Shown here: one piece after another, positions 1 to 11,075 of the stretch
Layout: every line of letters starts with the position of its first letter
Numbering within the stretch: position 1 is the first letter of the stretch
Assembly: GCA_963556195.1 (NCBI GenBank)
Contig: OY744523.1
Span: 77,580,445-77,644,444, forward strand
DNA length: 64,000 nt
Source of the DNA: Sepiola atlantica
Taxonomy: Eukaryota; Mollusca; Cephalopoda; Sepiida; Sepiolidae
Reading direction: 5' to 3'
Program-made: the position numbers and the translations under genes
The notes under the pieces: model-generated
Seen by the model: only the letters and a program-made list of their open reading frames with translations
What the model was told of the DNA's origin: nothing
Databases searched by the model: none

Positions 1-424
1 CTTTTCTGATGAAAAGAATTTCGGACAGGCAGAATGACAGGTGGATCTGCAGACACATCGTGAAGGTTCCCGTCATGAAGCATATGCAGTTTCCCTGCAC
101 CATTATTGCTCTTCACGTTATCTGCAGTGACAGGGACGTCATGTCTCCATTCTTCTTTCAAAAGAGCCTGAGAGTCACCACCGAGATCTAGCAGGAGGTG
201 CTGAGGAGCGTGGTGAAGCCCTGACAAGAACATGATCGCCAAAACGTGTGACTCATTTCGTGCCTTTCTTGAGAGGGTCGTTCTCACCGGGGCTGTTACA
301 TTGAAAAAAATAGTATGTAATTCTAACTGTTGCTAAATAAACTGTCGTCTCTATGCAACTTTTGTTTTTATTGCCTATTTTGTTTTCTTTTTGTCAAGTG
401 TCGGATTTGCCTGCAAAACCCTGT
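1..424. mobile_element. possible end of a decayed DNA transposon (mariner-like)
   Basis: The stretch up to about 424 is less AT-rich than what follows and ends in CAAAACCCTGTA against a TATATA tract. That is compatible with a terminal inverted repeat beginning TACAGGGT next to a TA target site, as in mariner/Tc1 elements. No intact transposase is visible. The plus-strand frames are broken by stops, and one minus frame happens to be open from about 335 to the window edge. The other end would lie to the left of the window, so the assignment cannot be confirmed here. Confidence 0.25.
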
Positions 425-430
425 ATATAT

Positions 431-523
431 ACATATATGTGTGTTGCAGTTATGAAAATGTCACCTAACATTCACATATATGTGTGTTGCAGGCGGTTAT
501 GAAAATGTCACCTAACATGCACT
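431..523. repeat. two-copy direct repeat, about 45 bp
   Basis: A unit starting ACATATATGTGTGTTGCAG and ending GTCACCTAACAT is present twice in tandem. The second copy has a GCG insertion after the GCAG. Confidence 0.7.
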
Positions 524-525
524 AT

Positions 526-1426
526 TTGTATTTATCCTGAGACTCCAGGTCATCACATCCAATTGTATCTTTGATCGGAGGTCTCGGATATACATAAGAA
601 ATCCATTTTCAAAATATTCCTAGCATGAAAATATTAAAGAATAACAGAAAATTGTTAATGATGGAAAAATTGGAAGAAAATAAAGTTCCTGTGTTTACTT
701 AACAACTAACTCGCCTTATATATTTCCATCATTAAGCCTAACCCTAACCTTTATTCATCTTACATATTTCCATCATTTTAGATTATAAATGATGATTGTA
801 GAAAACGCTATCAGAGTAACAAAAAAGAGCAGATTTTATTATGAATCCGGATGAATGAATATAACATAATAATGAATTTTCTACACTTAATATATATCCA
901 GCTTCTTACAGTATAACACATATATTTTAGTAATAAAATCAACAAGACTGATAGAAAAAACTTTTGAATTGGGATTTGCATAATCAACCTGCATGACATT
1001 TCATGTGAAACAATACGTTTCATTTGTAAGATGATTTGTCATAAGATTTTCATGTTAAATTTGCAAGTCGTTATCTTATTCTCTCTTGAAAGCAGACAAA
1101 TTATGTGTAACAAGATCTGACAAAAAATGTTTTGAACATGACTTTTGCCTTTCCTTCTAATGAGCGACACTCATAGAAAAACCAGGATATATAACTCTGT
1201 TTTAAGACACTCTAATCCAAGAACTTTTTACTTTGTGAATTTTTTCTGATGATTTTGTTAGTTGTTGCAGAGACGATATTGACATACAAATGTTGTTTGG
1301 CACAAGGCAAATGAAACGAACCGTTAAAAATATATCTCACAGAAATTTAAAATTTTTGGAAATGTGAAAAAATAAAAATAAAAGTAATAAAATAAACCAT
1401 GGTTATTGGAATATAATATAAACTGT

Positions 1427-1428
<2 letters not shown>
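526..1428. other. AT-rich DNA without recognisable gene
   Basis: Only short chance open frames on both strands. No codon bias, splice-site pattern or conserved domain was recognised. Confidence 0.6.

Positions 1429-1499
<71 letters not shown>
1429..1499. repeat. (TA)n microsatellite
   Basis: Uninterrupted TA dinucleotide tract of about 71 bp. It directly precedes the hammerhead-bearing repeat at 1500. Confidence 0.95.
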
Positions 1500-1502
<3 letters not shown>

Positions 1503-1622
1503 CTGAGGTTCAGATCGGATTCTAACTCTGCCTAATGAGATCTCAGTTTATAGTAATGGTTGATCGATAACATCGACATGCTAGTGTCGCAGATTTTGTA
1601 CATGTCTGTGTAAATAAAAATT

Positions 1623-1625
<3 letters not shown>
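1500..1625 (+). mobile_element. short dispersed repeat with hammerhead-like fold, copy 1
   Basis: This unit of about 125 bp recurs at 49301-49424 with only scattered differences. Both copies start near AGATCGGATTCTAACTCTGC, contain the fold described at 1527-1593, and finish with GTAAATAAAAAT followed by a (TA)n tract. No protein frame and no clear tRNA-type promoter is seen, so it is probably the 3' end of, or a small passenger of, a retroelement. Confidence 0.75.
1527..1593 (+). ncRNA. hammerhead-like ribozyme fold, copy 1 (degenerate core)
   Basis: Stem I pairs TCTGC (1527-1531) with GCAGA (1589-1593). The core reads CTAATGA (1532-1538), one change from CTGATGA. Stem II is closed by GATC (1539-1542) with GATC (1562-1565). 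The second core box reads GATAA (1566-1570) where a hammerhead has GAAA, so there is one extra T. Stem III (ACAT with GTGT) closes on a GTC cleavage triplet (1586-1588). The order of parts fits a type I hammerhead. The two core changes suggest this copy is inactive. Confidence 0.6.

Positions 1626-1685
<60 letters not shown>
1626..1685. repeat. (TA)n microsatellite
   Basis: TA dinucleotide tract directly following the AAATAAAAATTATC tail of the hammerhead-bearing repeat. Confidence 0.95.
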
Positions 1686-1688
<3 letters not shown>

Positions 1689-2166
1689 CGGGATGCTGTG
1701 GAGTCATTTTAGTTTTTAGTTTTTATTTATTTTCGCACTTTTTTGCTTAAGGTATACGACTCATATTTTATTCTTTGATTTTAAATGAGTTTATTCCCCT
1801 TACTGAATTTTATTTTTAGGTGATTATTTAAAAATGTTTTTTCTTTCATATTAGCAGTTGTTTGGTTCGGACTCAGTAATTTTAAAAATAAATCATAACT
1901 AAGTACGTTATTGCCATAAAAAATAATAAATGAAACATATCCTAAAAAAAATCGAAAACTAATTTTGGAAAACGTTCTTTTAGATTGATTGAAAATAATG
2001 CTTTCTAAAGTAAGTTTTCGATGTTTGGTGGATATTTTCTGATTTTTTATGATGAATCGTTGTCCTAGAAGATTCACGATTTGGATGAAAACTTTAATTG
2101 TCTTCTTATAAATGCTCTGTAATTATGAATAAATATCTATTGAGCTTAACCTCGGAAGTTTTGACT

Positions 2167-2233
<67 letters not shown>

Positions 2234-2387
2234 GAGAGAGAGGTGGGAGAGAGAATTTGAAATCAGAACAATTAGAATATCCTACATATATGATTTAATA
2301 GAAGTTCTATCATTGTTGCAAAAATGATATGACTCAGAAACTGAGCATGAGGGATTAAATATTTGCAGATAATCTTTACAGAATTTG

Positions 2388-2425
<38 letters not shown>

Positions 2426-3740
2426 GAAAAAGTTTCAATGGTTTATTGCATTTTTTTTTATCTCCGGATGTTGTTCTCTATTTTTGTCTCCATTTATTGG
2501 CTTCCTTTAACAGTGAATTCTAAAAAACTTGACTCTGACCGCATTTTGCATAATCTCCCTACAGCTCAATTATGATTAGTATTTTTAAGACATCCTTAAT
2601 CGAAACTCGCTTAAATCTGATCTACAATCCTGTATAAATCATGTAAAGGTTCAGGTCTGACCTTTACCTTTCTTCTAAGTATATTTTCCTTCTTTTCTCT
2701 CCCAAAATGACTTCACTATAATCCTTGCATTTCTGCTTAAGTGACAGAACACTATTTTTCTTTCTTTTCTTACTTTATAGATCGCGGTGTGAATCACATG
2801 TGCAACTTCTGCCAACTTGAACTACACATATCTATTTATGCATTCATGTTACATTTTTATGCATTCAAATTAATTCACATCCATTTTATATGCACACAAG
2901 TGAAACATTTACAGAACCAACAACAGTTTGAGGGCTACAATATTCGGGATACTGAAACACTGCTGGCGACTGTCTGACACCTGATTGTTTTTCTATGTTT
3001 ACTAAGATGCTATAAATATTCATATAAATCATGATAAAATCAAATATTTTTTAAAAAAATAAGAATAAAACGTTTCTCTCTTTGAATAAACTCTTTTCTT
3101 TTTTTCATAACTAGAAGAAAAGTGAAGAAAAAAGAAAAGAAAATGAAATTCATTTCATACTTTTTTACTTTTTAGAATATCACATGAAAATTTATAAAAA
3201 AATCATCTGAAGATAATCACAAATAAACTACCGTTTTTACTCATTCTTGATGTCGATGCATTATTATACTAAATCTGAAGCAATCAACGTTTGTTTCCTT
3301 ACGGCTATTTCCCCATATACTGTAATAGCACAAAATACATGCTAAAATATACTCTATTATGTTTGAAAAAATCTTTATTAATTGTTCTAATTTATAATTA
3401 ACTGAACAAGTCATCAATCTTCTCTTTTATACTTCTCGCTCCCTTCCACTTTATATTGATTCAAACACTTTCTAATATTTCTTAACGTCTATGTAAGCAT
3501 TGAGAGAAAAGGGAGACTTCCTCTTTACAGCTAATTTTCATAGCGTGTAAACACGTATATAAATTAAATAGCAAAATAATAGTCATTTTAAGGACAATAT
3601 AGATGTAAAGAGAGTTATTATCTTTAGTTATGCAAGAAGAATTCCTTAACAGATATGTCACAGTTTAATTCTTTTTCATATAATCAAAGTGGAAGTAATA
3701 GCAGTAGTGAGTGTGACCCAACCGGTCACGGGGACGTCTA

Positions 3741-3741
<1 letters not shown>
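1686..3741. other. AT-rich DNA with two (TA)n tracts, no gene seen
   Basis: Contains (TA)n at 2170-2230 and 2391-2423. The second is followed by short chance open frames. Nothing protein-like or RNA-like was recognised. Confidence 0.6.

Positions 3742-3807
<66 letters not shown>
3742..3807. repeat. (TA)n microsatellite
   Basis: TA tract of about 66 bp. It is preceded by TGACCCAACCGGTCACGGGG. A similar motif occurs on the minus strand near 41262-41285, so the left side is probably the end of a dispersed repeat. Confidence 0.9.
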
Positions 3808-3810
<3 letters not shown>

Positions 3811-4107
3811 CAATAGTCAAACTTAATGAGTAACATTAATTTATGATTAGTTAGTAATTAACTCGAGTGTAAAACAAAATTAGATAAAAATGTATTTCAG
3901 CTTAAAATGCTAAGTTTCTTTTTTAATGTGAAATATTCTGTGCAGTTGGGTTTAGCTTTGAAGCGTCTCGGATAAGAAAATATACTTATAGTACATACAT
4001 TGAAGTATTGTCACGAGATAGTTGCAAGTAAACCATGTTTATTAATTAAAGCTAGAAAACATTTTACATTAGCTTTTTGTTTAAATCAACTAATTTAAAA
4101 TATAACG

Positions 4108-4143
4108 AGCACTTTCTCTGTCTGTCTGTCTGTCTGTCTGTCT
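4108..4143. repeat. (CTGT)n microsatellite
   Basis: About eight tandem CTGT units. Confidence 0.9.
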
Positions 4144-4285
4144 TTCCGCCCTGGAGAATTTTCGTAAACGGGAGAGGGGGCGGGGGACGAGGTATTTACT
4201 TTTTAATTAATTTCGAAGTCAGAAACATAACAAATACATTAGGGCACATATTAACGATTAAATAAACAATAAATAATTTCGACGT

Positions 4286-4357
4286 CAAGGCCGTGATTCG
4301 AACGTCAAAGAGTAATTTGGACGAATTTATCGGATACTCTACCATTGAGCTACCGTT
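4286..4357 (-). tRNA. tRNA-like sequence, probably a SINE head or tRNA pseudogene
   Basis: On the minus strand an A-box-like GGTAGCTCAATGGTAGAG (complement of about 4337-4354) lies some 45 bases upstream of a good B-box, GTTCGAATC (within 4291-4306). Spacing and motifs match an RNA polymerase III tRNA promoter. A convincing acceptor stem and anticodon loop could not be drawn, so this is called tRNA-derived rather than a functional tRNA. Confidence 0.55.
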
Positions 4358-4502
4358 ACAAGTTTTAAAAAATCAGTTTGATTAAAACTACTTACGGTAG
4401 AAATATGAATTTTTCATTTTTTTTAAATCATCTTAAAACGAGGCTACCTATCAAAACTGGTTCTTCGATATAGTTTGGATTTTGCGTTCGCGCTCGATTT
4501 TT

Positions 4503-4583
4503 TAGGGGGGGGGTGAAGGAAGGGGATTTCACCCCCACCCCCTATTTTGGGGGGTGGGTGGGAAAAAATCTCCCCCCCCCCCC
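4503..4583. repeat. G- and C-homopolymer block
   Basis: Alternating runs of 6-11 G and 5-12 C within 80 bases in an otherwise AT-rich region. The runs are complementary to each other and could form a hairpin or a G-quadruplex. Confidence 0.7.
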
Positions 4584-4683
4584 AATTTTTTTTTTTCCTT
4601 TTTAAACAAAAAATATTACGAGACAATTTTTTTGTTTTTTTAACTAAAAATGTCTCACTACCCGAGAACGCGGCAGCCTAGCA

Positions 4684-4713
4684 AAAATAGACGACCGTTA
4701 GGGAGTCTATTTT
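4684..4713. repeat. short inverted repeat (9-bp stem)
   Basis: AAAATAGAC (4684-4692) pairs with GTCTATTTT (4705-4713) across a 12-base loop. Confidence 0.6.
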
Positions 4714-4749
4714 CGCTTGTCTTCTATATATAAAAGATGAAAATGGTCT

Positions 4750-6180
4750 GTCTGTTGGCTAACTACATTTAAGTCATCAATTGTCAGTCTTACATATAGG
4801 TCATTAGAACTAAAGGTTTCATTTTGGTAGCAATGATACCTTTGCCTTCCTATGCAGATTTTTTAATAGGTTCACATTTATCTTTTTTCTTTAAGACGTC
4901 CCCGAGGGAGCATGATTCCCCCTCCTATTCCACAGAAATCTTTTACCCTCTGATTTGAATGAGATTCAAACCAAAGTGACATTACAAAAAAAATATGTTC
5001 TCAACCTTTTACCATTTAAACGATCTCTAGTGTCATGAGGACTTAACTCTACAAAATTAAAAACTGTCTAAGCCCATGAATTTAGTTGTAGAAGCTCTAC
5101 TTTTGCACAAATATTTTGTCATAGTAGTTGATCCATGGTGCATTTTGAAGCCTGACCTTTGACATTTTGACAGAAGTCACACAGACAATTACTGTGTTTA
5201 TTTATGCCAATCGGATTCAGTAGAGGATTTAATTCCGTCCAGGGACGATTCTTGCATATTAGCTTAGGTAGAAATCGTCTTTTTCTTACACCAAGTTGTA
5301 AGTGAGCGAATATATATTACATATCTAATGTATGAAGAAGTTTGAAACATGAAATCAGATTTCAATTTGTGGATAAGCATGAACACCACAATAGTAAAAA
5401 TAATGATAAAGGCACATATCTAAAGCCACCGATATTTCGGTCGTTGAATCCCACTTAAATCTCGTAAGAAATGTGTTTGTGTAATCATTTTTAACTGGCT
5501 TGTTCCAATGCATATCCAATAATTCTTTATACTAAATATATTTTTACTCTTTCCATTCGATGTACTTACTTATGATGGGAGAAATATAAAACAATACAAT
5601 TTTCTGCTTACTTCCTTATTTTTCATTAGTTTATTCTTTTACTGAATTTCTTATCGTTTAATTTTTATGCAAGATAAATCGTTTTGCAGACGATGATCAA
5701 CTTCATGCAGCTATTTCCGAGCATTTTCCCTTTCAAAATGGCCTTCTGTGTTAACTTCTTTGTTCATATTTTTGAAAAGTATGATTATTAGATATTCCTA
5801 TTCTATCCAGATGGGCAGCATGTGGTTAAGGAATCCCAATGAATCATCTAAACATGTGTGGTGACGAAAAGTATTTTGTGCAATACTTGGAAAGATGATA
5901 ACGAAGCATGGTTAACAAAGAATTAACATTTATTGATAGTTTTTCTTAACAAACGATAAAAACGTAAACGAAACATGCCAATAGATTACACATGTAATCA
6001 AATACATGAGTCCCAATGCAATTGAATGCACATGTAAGTTAGAAAGATGTGCTAAGAACATTGACAAAACTTACAGTTTCTGCATATGGTATTTGCTGTA
6101 GAGGACGTGTCTCAAGGCAGTCTGTTCGGTCCGTCGGTCAGCAAGCAAAAGAAAAAAATTATGGTCCCAATTCTCATCTA
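4750..6180. other. AT-rich DNA without recognisable gene
   Basis: No open frame with recognisable content. The segment ends at the target-site duplication of the tandem LTR element. Confidence 0.6.
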
Positions 6181-6185
6181 CATGG
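6181..6185. repeat. target-site duplication, left (CATGG)
   Basis: CATGG directly precedes the first LTR base (TG at 6186). The same five bases follow the last LTR at 14447-14451. No such duplication separates the internal LTR boundaries, so the whole tandem array derives from one insertion. Confidence 0.85.
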
Positions 6186-6471
6186 TGTAGTAATAACAAA
6201 GGTCGCAAATCACTCTGTCAACTTCCAAAGCAGCTCTCACCGTTCGTTACACGTGCACTTGCTTCGCACCGAGTCGAATGAGACGGTAAGAGACCTGCTT
6301 TTATTATACTGAGGCACACCTAATTTGCATGCGTGCAACGAGACTTTGCGAGACTCTGCGTGAACCGTATGCAATAAAGGTTCATGGACGCCATGTTGGA
6401 TTCCTTTCTTTCATCCGCAGCGCACAGGACAGACAAACACGAGGACGTTTCGCCCCTTCATGTTCCCTACA
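6186..6471 (-). repeat. LTR 1 (3' LTR of left copy)
   Basis: 286 bp, starting TGTAGTAATAAC and ending CCTACA on the plus strand. It differs from LTR 3 at nine bases and by a 9-bp indel. On the minus strand TATAATAAAAG is a plausible TATA box. Confidence 0.92.
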
Positions 6472-7092
6472 CTCCCTCTGATCTCATGATCACAGAGATG
6501 GTAGGGAGGCATCGATCGCCTTCGCCGGTTGCTTCTTCGGAGGGGGACAACGCAAGCCTCATCTTCGCGTGTGCTCTCGTCCGCCAGAAACATCACTTCC
6601 GCCGTCGAGAAACATCACTTCCGCTGGGATACTGCTGATATCCGAGTCACTGTCCGATGCCGTACTGCTCTCTGACTCCAACTCGCTCTTGTCGTCCAGT
6701 AATGGTTGCATTGCTAACCATAGGTCTCTAACGTGACGGGGCATACCGTCGACTCGCACTGTGGGCTGATTACCTCAGTGACGCGTCCAACTCCGTTCAA
6801 CTCCGTTCAACTCCATATTTCATCGTACACTTGCCACGCGGGTTCTGAATCCAGACGACATCCCCTTTTTTCAGTTTCTCTTTGGTTACTTCCAGTTCGG
6901 GCAGCGGGTTAGTCTCTATGCCTTTCACCCTGACGTGATATCTGTGCAAGGTGTCAGCCGGCGCTGTAGAGGGTGAAACATTATCCTTTGGGGTTACGTT
7001 ATACAGGTAGACTGCCTCAAATACCGTGCAGCCCGTCCTAGCCGCGATGGTTTTGACGGTTCTGTGATTCCGCTTGATGACCCCATTTCCAC
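6472..7092 (-). pseudogene. pol: pol remnant, integrase C-terminus and tail, left copy
   Basis: Downstream of the stop at 7093 the protein continues in another minus frame. It includes a stretch with K-R-N-H-R-T, where integrases of this kind usually have the catalytic Glu in place of the Lys, and then G-D-V-V-W-I-Q-N-P typical of the integrase C-terminal barrel. A Ser/Asp/Glu-rich tail follows at about 6560-6760, then an Arg-rich stretch running toward the LTR. At least two frame changes interrupt it. The reading is by eye and the missing Glu is an inference from the family pattern. Confidence 0.65.
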
Positions 7093-7431
7093 TCAGTACG
7101 TGGGCGCATCGAAACCTAAGTGTACTCCCCAGCCATCAGCAAACTTTCTGAACTGCTCACTGGTGAATGCAGCGCCATTGTCGGTTAATATCTCCGTTGG
7201 GGGGCCATTTTCAAGAAAAATACTGTTTAACTGACGGAAGATGATGGCTGGATCTAGCCGGCGCAGCATGCGCAATATTGCAAACCTGGATGGACCGCAA
7301 TCAATGAGAGTCAGGAAATCCTCGCCGTTGTGGTGAGTAATATTCATCGCCAGCCGGCTCCAATGGCTTTCCACTCCCAGCTTTCCTTTCTCCCAGCTTT
7401 CCTTTCTCCCAGCGAACGGGTTCTGGATCAA
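7093..7431 (-). pseudogene. pol: pol remnant, integrase catalytic core, left copy
   Basis: This 112-codon frame carries the integrase core: T-L-I-D-C-G-P-S-R-F near the start and L-T-D-N-G-A-A-F-T-S, which holds the second catalytic Asp of the DDE triad. The position expected to hold the first Asp reads Asn in A-M-N-I-T-H. The frame is offset from the upstream RNase H frame because the 16-bp unit CTTTCCTTTCTCCCAG is duplicated at 7381-7412, and it ends in a stop at 7093. Such an integrase would not be active. Confidence 0.8.
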
Positions 7432-8305
7432 TGGATTGGCATGCTACACAATCTTTGACCACTTTCCTGACGTCTGCCTTCTGTACTCCTGGTTCAACCA
7501 ACTTAGCGAAATATAGGGTCCGCTTGACTCCAGGGTGCCCGGTTTGTTGGTGGACTTCTTTGATGTGATTAGATCGAACGGGGCTAACGGAAGCGGCGCA
7601 GGCGGGCTGCATGGGTTCAATAGTATTTCTTATGGCATCAAGCCATCTTTGAGGTACTCTCGTCAAACAATCTGCTTTGTTCAGGCCGGATTTGACCAGG
7701 GACACCTCTATTGACAGCGCGTATTCGTTCACCAGCTTTATGATTGTGTCGAGCCGCCGTCGGATGAGCATCTCAGTCGTGGCTTTGGTTTGTACTCTGG
7801 CCCTCCCGGTGAGAGTATCTGAAATCCACTTATGGACGCAAGCAGAATTCGTGAATAGTCGCAGGGTGGTCGTCTTCCAAAGGATTGCCAAGTTTATCCC
7901 CTTGATATCTGCATCAAGTTCTGCCAGGTTTATGTGCTGGGAGTCCTTTTCTGGGCGTAACCAGCAAGCGTCTTCCACCACCGTTCCATCATGGACCACC
8001 GATACGCCAATGGTGAGAGAGCTTGCATCAACCCACACACTAAGGTTCTGGCCGTCGATGCACCATCTGCCCCGCGCTGGTTCTTCCTTGTGCACCCTGG
8101 TGAGGACCTCTTTGAGCATTGTATTGAGAGGGACGTCATGAGTTTCTTCATCCTATCCAGTGGTGACGTCGGAGGCTCTTCGCTTGATAAATGCCACTGC
8201 AACACGAAGCCAGCCGCTCACAGGAAGGTGTCCAACTAACTTTCTGCACAAGGAAAATACGTTTCGTCGTGTAACAATACAAGGCATGTCCGGGGTTTCA
8301 TTTCC
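7301..8305 (-). pseudogene. pol: pol remnant, RT thumb, RNase H and integrase zinc domain, left copy
   Basis: This is the same frame as the RT upstream (8306-9520), cut by TGA at 8306-8308 and TAG at 8153-8155. After the second stop an ATG at 8119 opens 272 codons. They contain RNase H features (S-V-W-V-D-A-S near residue 27, N-L-A-E-L-D, then L-F-T-N-S where the family usually has Asp for Asn). An HHCC zinc-binding module of integrase follows, H-x5-H then D-C-V-A-C. The last 40 or so residues are out of frame because of the 16-bp duplication at 7381-7412. Confidence 0.82.
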
Positions 8306-9520
8306 TCATTTCCAATACAGAACGTCATCTTCCTCCCAGACCTGCAAACCAAGTACCCGTGCGCCATCCCGTAGCCTTTCCGGTTCCTTGCTGAGAAGGC
8401 CAAAGTTGTAGAGATGCTCCCTCACGTGCGCCGCAGATACAATTTCCTCATCCACGTACACGTCATCAATATATGCAGACGTTGTCCGCTGAATGCGCTC
8501 ATCCTTAGTCAGAATGGCATCACCAATCATTTGCATAATTGATGGCGCCACATTAAGTCCAAATCCCATGCGGGTTAGGCAATACCTTTTCCCCTTGATG
8601 AGCACCGTTTGATAGTGCCATAGTGATCTGTGTACACGCACTTGAAGGTATGCTTTGTGAAGATCACGTACAGATACATTAGATCCCGCTTGCCGCAATT
8701 CCCTCAACTTTTCAGTGCATACGTCCGCGCGAGCTGTAAAAGGGTCCACGTGCTCATTCAATTCTCGATAGTCGAGCACCGGCCTCACCTTCTGCTTATT
8801 CTGTTGGATAACCGCCATTAACGGGATCGGGCACTTTGCGGGACCCAATTCCTTCTCTGAATAAGGAACTAGCCATCCATTACTAATCCAAGTTTGTAGT
8901 TCCTTGTATTCTGCACGAGCTCCGGGGGGAATTTTGTATTCTGGCACCTTATTGCATAATTCTTCGGGTTGCTGCTCCTCCGACCACTTCAAGGAGGCTG
9001 TCCAGAACTTTGTGCGCTGGTCGAATTCCGCACAAATATCAGGCTGTTCCAGCTTCATAGCTGCACTCAGAGCAAGGCCCGCTTTTGCGAAATGTGTCCT
9101 ACCCTCACCATCAATGCGTACACCACCCAATTCCTTGATGACGTCCATTCCCAGGAGCAGGTTGTAACCGAGCAGGTCACCATTTACAACCAAGGCTCGT
9201 ACGGTTACTGTGGGCCCATCGCTGACACCTGTGCGGATGATGCTAATGCCACAAGAGGAAATAGAGCCACCGCCAACCGTCAATACCGGGATCCTTTCCT
9301 TATCCCATGCATCACAGCATGCCTTGCACACCAGGGTCTCTGTGCACCCGGTGTCTACGAGCGCGAAGAGCTCACGCCCGTTTACGCACACGCTCACTGT
9401 GGGTAGCGCTTTATTTGGCGACGATCTGGGGAGAAGACTGGCGCTATTGCTTACTCCCCTTGCCCGTTTCCCGGACAACCTCTTGCCACGTGACCCAGTA
9501 TGTTGCACCAGTAGCAACAC
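8306..9520 (-). pseudogene. pol: pol, aspartic protease and reverse transcriptase, left copy
   Basis: This frame of 404 codons overlaps the end of gag by about 70 bases in the -1 frame, consistent with expression by ribosomal frameshifting. The protease site V-D-T-G is at residues 55-58. The RT fingers and palm follow: R-P-V-L-D-Y near residue 257, D-L-H-K-A-Y, G-F-G-L-N-V-A-P, and the polymerase box Y-I-D-D at 350-353. The frame is open upstream of 9520, and the first codon there is GTG, so 9520 is not a true start. It stops at TGA 8306-8308, inside the RT connection, although the same frame continues with RT-like sequence. The product would therefore lack RNase H and integrase. Confidence 0.88.
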
Positions 9521-10155
9521 ACGCGTTTTAACGTTCCTCGATCGGGCGCGTCCTTTGCACCGCTTCGGCTTCGGCAGTCTTTTGAAAAATGATTCGGCCC
9601 GTCACATTTGTAGCATCTCACGTTTTCTGTTGGTGGTGAAGATGCTTCCGCAGCTGCCGAAACCGGCTCTGTGTCCTCTTTCAAAATGTTTCGGGCTCTG
9701 GCCAACAACTCGTCAAGCCCAATCTCACTGAGTCTGGACGATGCTCGCAGCAGTCTGCTGGCGCCGTCTGGGAGTCCAGTCAGAAAAGCGCCTCCCAGTA
9801 TTCGCTCGCTTGTTCCACCAAACGGCGCGGCTAGCCTCCTCAAATCGGCCAGGTAGACGTCCACATTCTCATCTAGCCAAAGCCGCCGTTCGGTGAACTG
9901 CCTCCAGGCGACGAAAGGGTCCACAGCAAAGGCTGCATATAGCGCCTGCCTAACTTCCTCCAGGCCTGGTTTGTCTCCGAGCTGCTGATACACCGAATAT
10001 GCTCCTTTGGTCAGCCTCAGCGGAATGACCAGTGCAGGATCCTTTATCTTGCAAAGTCTGCAGACGCGCTCGGCTTTCTCCCACCACTCGACTACAGAGG
10101 GTCCGGAGGGGGAGCCGTCGAACTCAGGTATTGATCTCAAGTCGAATTTGTCCAT
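9451..10155 (-). CDS. gag: gag polyprotein, left copy
   Basis: Gag forms the capsid of LTR retrotransposon particles. The ATG at 10153-10155 is preferred because it lies 14 bases inside the LTR boundary and starts M-D-K-F-D-L; upstream in-frame codons are non-ATG and run into the LTR. The product is 234 residues: a helical capsid-like region at about 15-160 (with V-E-W-W-E-K-A-E and R-R-L-W-L-D-E-N), then two CX2CX4HX4C zinc knuckles at about 181-194 and 214-227. It ends in TAA at 9451-9453. The frame is intact, unlike pol. Confidence 0.88.
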   Translation of the reverse strand: MDKFDLRSIPEFDGSPSGPSVVEWWEKAERVCRLCKIKDPALVIPLRLTKGAYSVYQQLGDKPGLEEVRQALYAAFAVDPFVAWRQFTERRLWLDENVDVYLADLRRLAAPFGGTSERILGGAFLTGLPDGASRLLRASSRLSEIGLDELLARARNILKEDTEPVSAAAEASSPPTENVRCYKCDGPNHFSKDCRSRSGAKDAPDRGTLKRVCCYWCNILGHVARGCPGNGQGE

Positions 10156-10168
10156 CGCCGAGATAGCT

Positions 10169-10454
10169 TGTAGTAATAACGAAATTCGCAAATCACTCTG
10201 TCAACTTCCAAAGCAGCTCTCACCGTTCGTTACATGTGCACTTGCTTCGCACCGAGTTGAATGAGACGGTAAGAGACCCGCTTTTATTATACTGAGGCAC
10301 ACCTAATTTGCATGCGTGCAACGAGACTTTGCGAGACTCTGCGTGAACCGTATGCAATAAAGGTTCATGGACGCCATGTTGGATTCCTTTCTTTCATCCG
10401 CAGCGCACAGGACAGACAAACACGAGGACGTTTCGCCCCTTCATGTTCCCTACA
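10169..10454 (-). repeat. LTR 2, shared middle LTR (recombinant)
   Basis: 286 bp. It serves as 5' LTR of the left copy and 3' LTR of the right copy. At all six bases that distinguish LTR 1 from LTR 3 up to 10279 it matches LTR 3. At 10330 and everything after it, including absence of the 9-bp insert, it matches LTR 1. Confidence 0.93.
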
Positions 10455-11075
10455 CTCCCTCTGATCTCATGATCACAGAGATGGTAGGGAGGCATCGATC
10501 GCCTTCGCCGGTTGCTTCTTCGGAGGGGGACAACGCAAGCCTCATCTTCGCGTGTGCTCTCGTCCGCCAGAAACATCACTTCCGCCGTCGAGAAACATCA
10601 CTTCCGCTGGGATACTGCTGATATCCGAGTCACTGTCCGATGCCGTACTGCTCTCTGACTCCAACTCGCTCTTGTCGTCCAGTAATGGTTGCATTGCTAA
10701 CCATAGGTCTCTAACGTGACGGGGCATACCGTCGACTCGCACTGTGGGCTGATTACCTCAGTGACGCGTCCAACTCCGTTCAACTCCGTTCAACTCCATA
10801 TTTCATCGTACACTTGCCACGCGGGTTCTGAATCCAGACGACATCCCCTTTTTTCAGTTTCTCTTTGGTTACTTCCAGTTCGGGCAGCGGGTTAGTCTCT
10901 ATGCCTTTCACCCTGACGTGATATCTGTGCAAGGTGTCAGCCGGCGCTGTAGAGGGTGAAACATTATCCTTTGGGGTTACGTTATACAGGTAGACTGCCT
11001 CAAATACCGTGCAGCCCGTCCTAGCCGCGATGGTTTTGACGGTTCTGTGATTCCGCTTGATGACCCCATTTCCAC
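10455..11075 (-). pseudogene. pol: pol remnant, integrase C-terminus and tail, right copy
   Basis: This is the second copy of 6472-7092 with a 3983-bp offset, and it shows the same lesions. No difference was seen by eye. Confidence 0.65.

Noticed and set aside
4286..4357. Functional tRNA gene
   Set aside because: A and B boxes are good, but no credible acceptor stem or anticodon loop could be drawn.
6384..6638. Plus-strand open frame of 84 codons in the LTR (and its copy at 10367)
   Set aside because: Lies antisense to the pol tail and the LTR and has no recognisable domain.
7677..8141. Plus-strand frames antisense to pol (also 8969-9406, 9210-9731 and their copies)
   Set aside because: Shadows of the GC-richer pol and gag frames on the minus strand.
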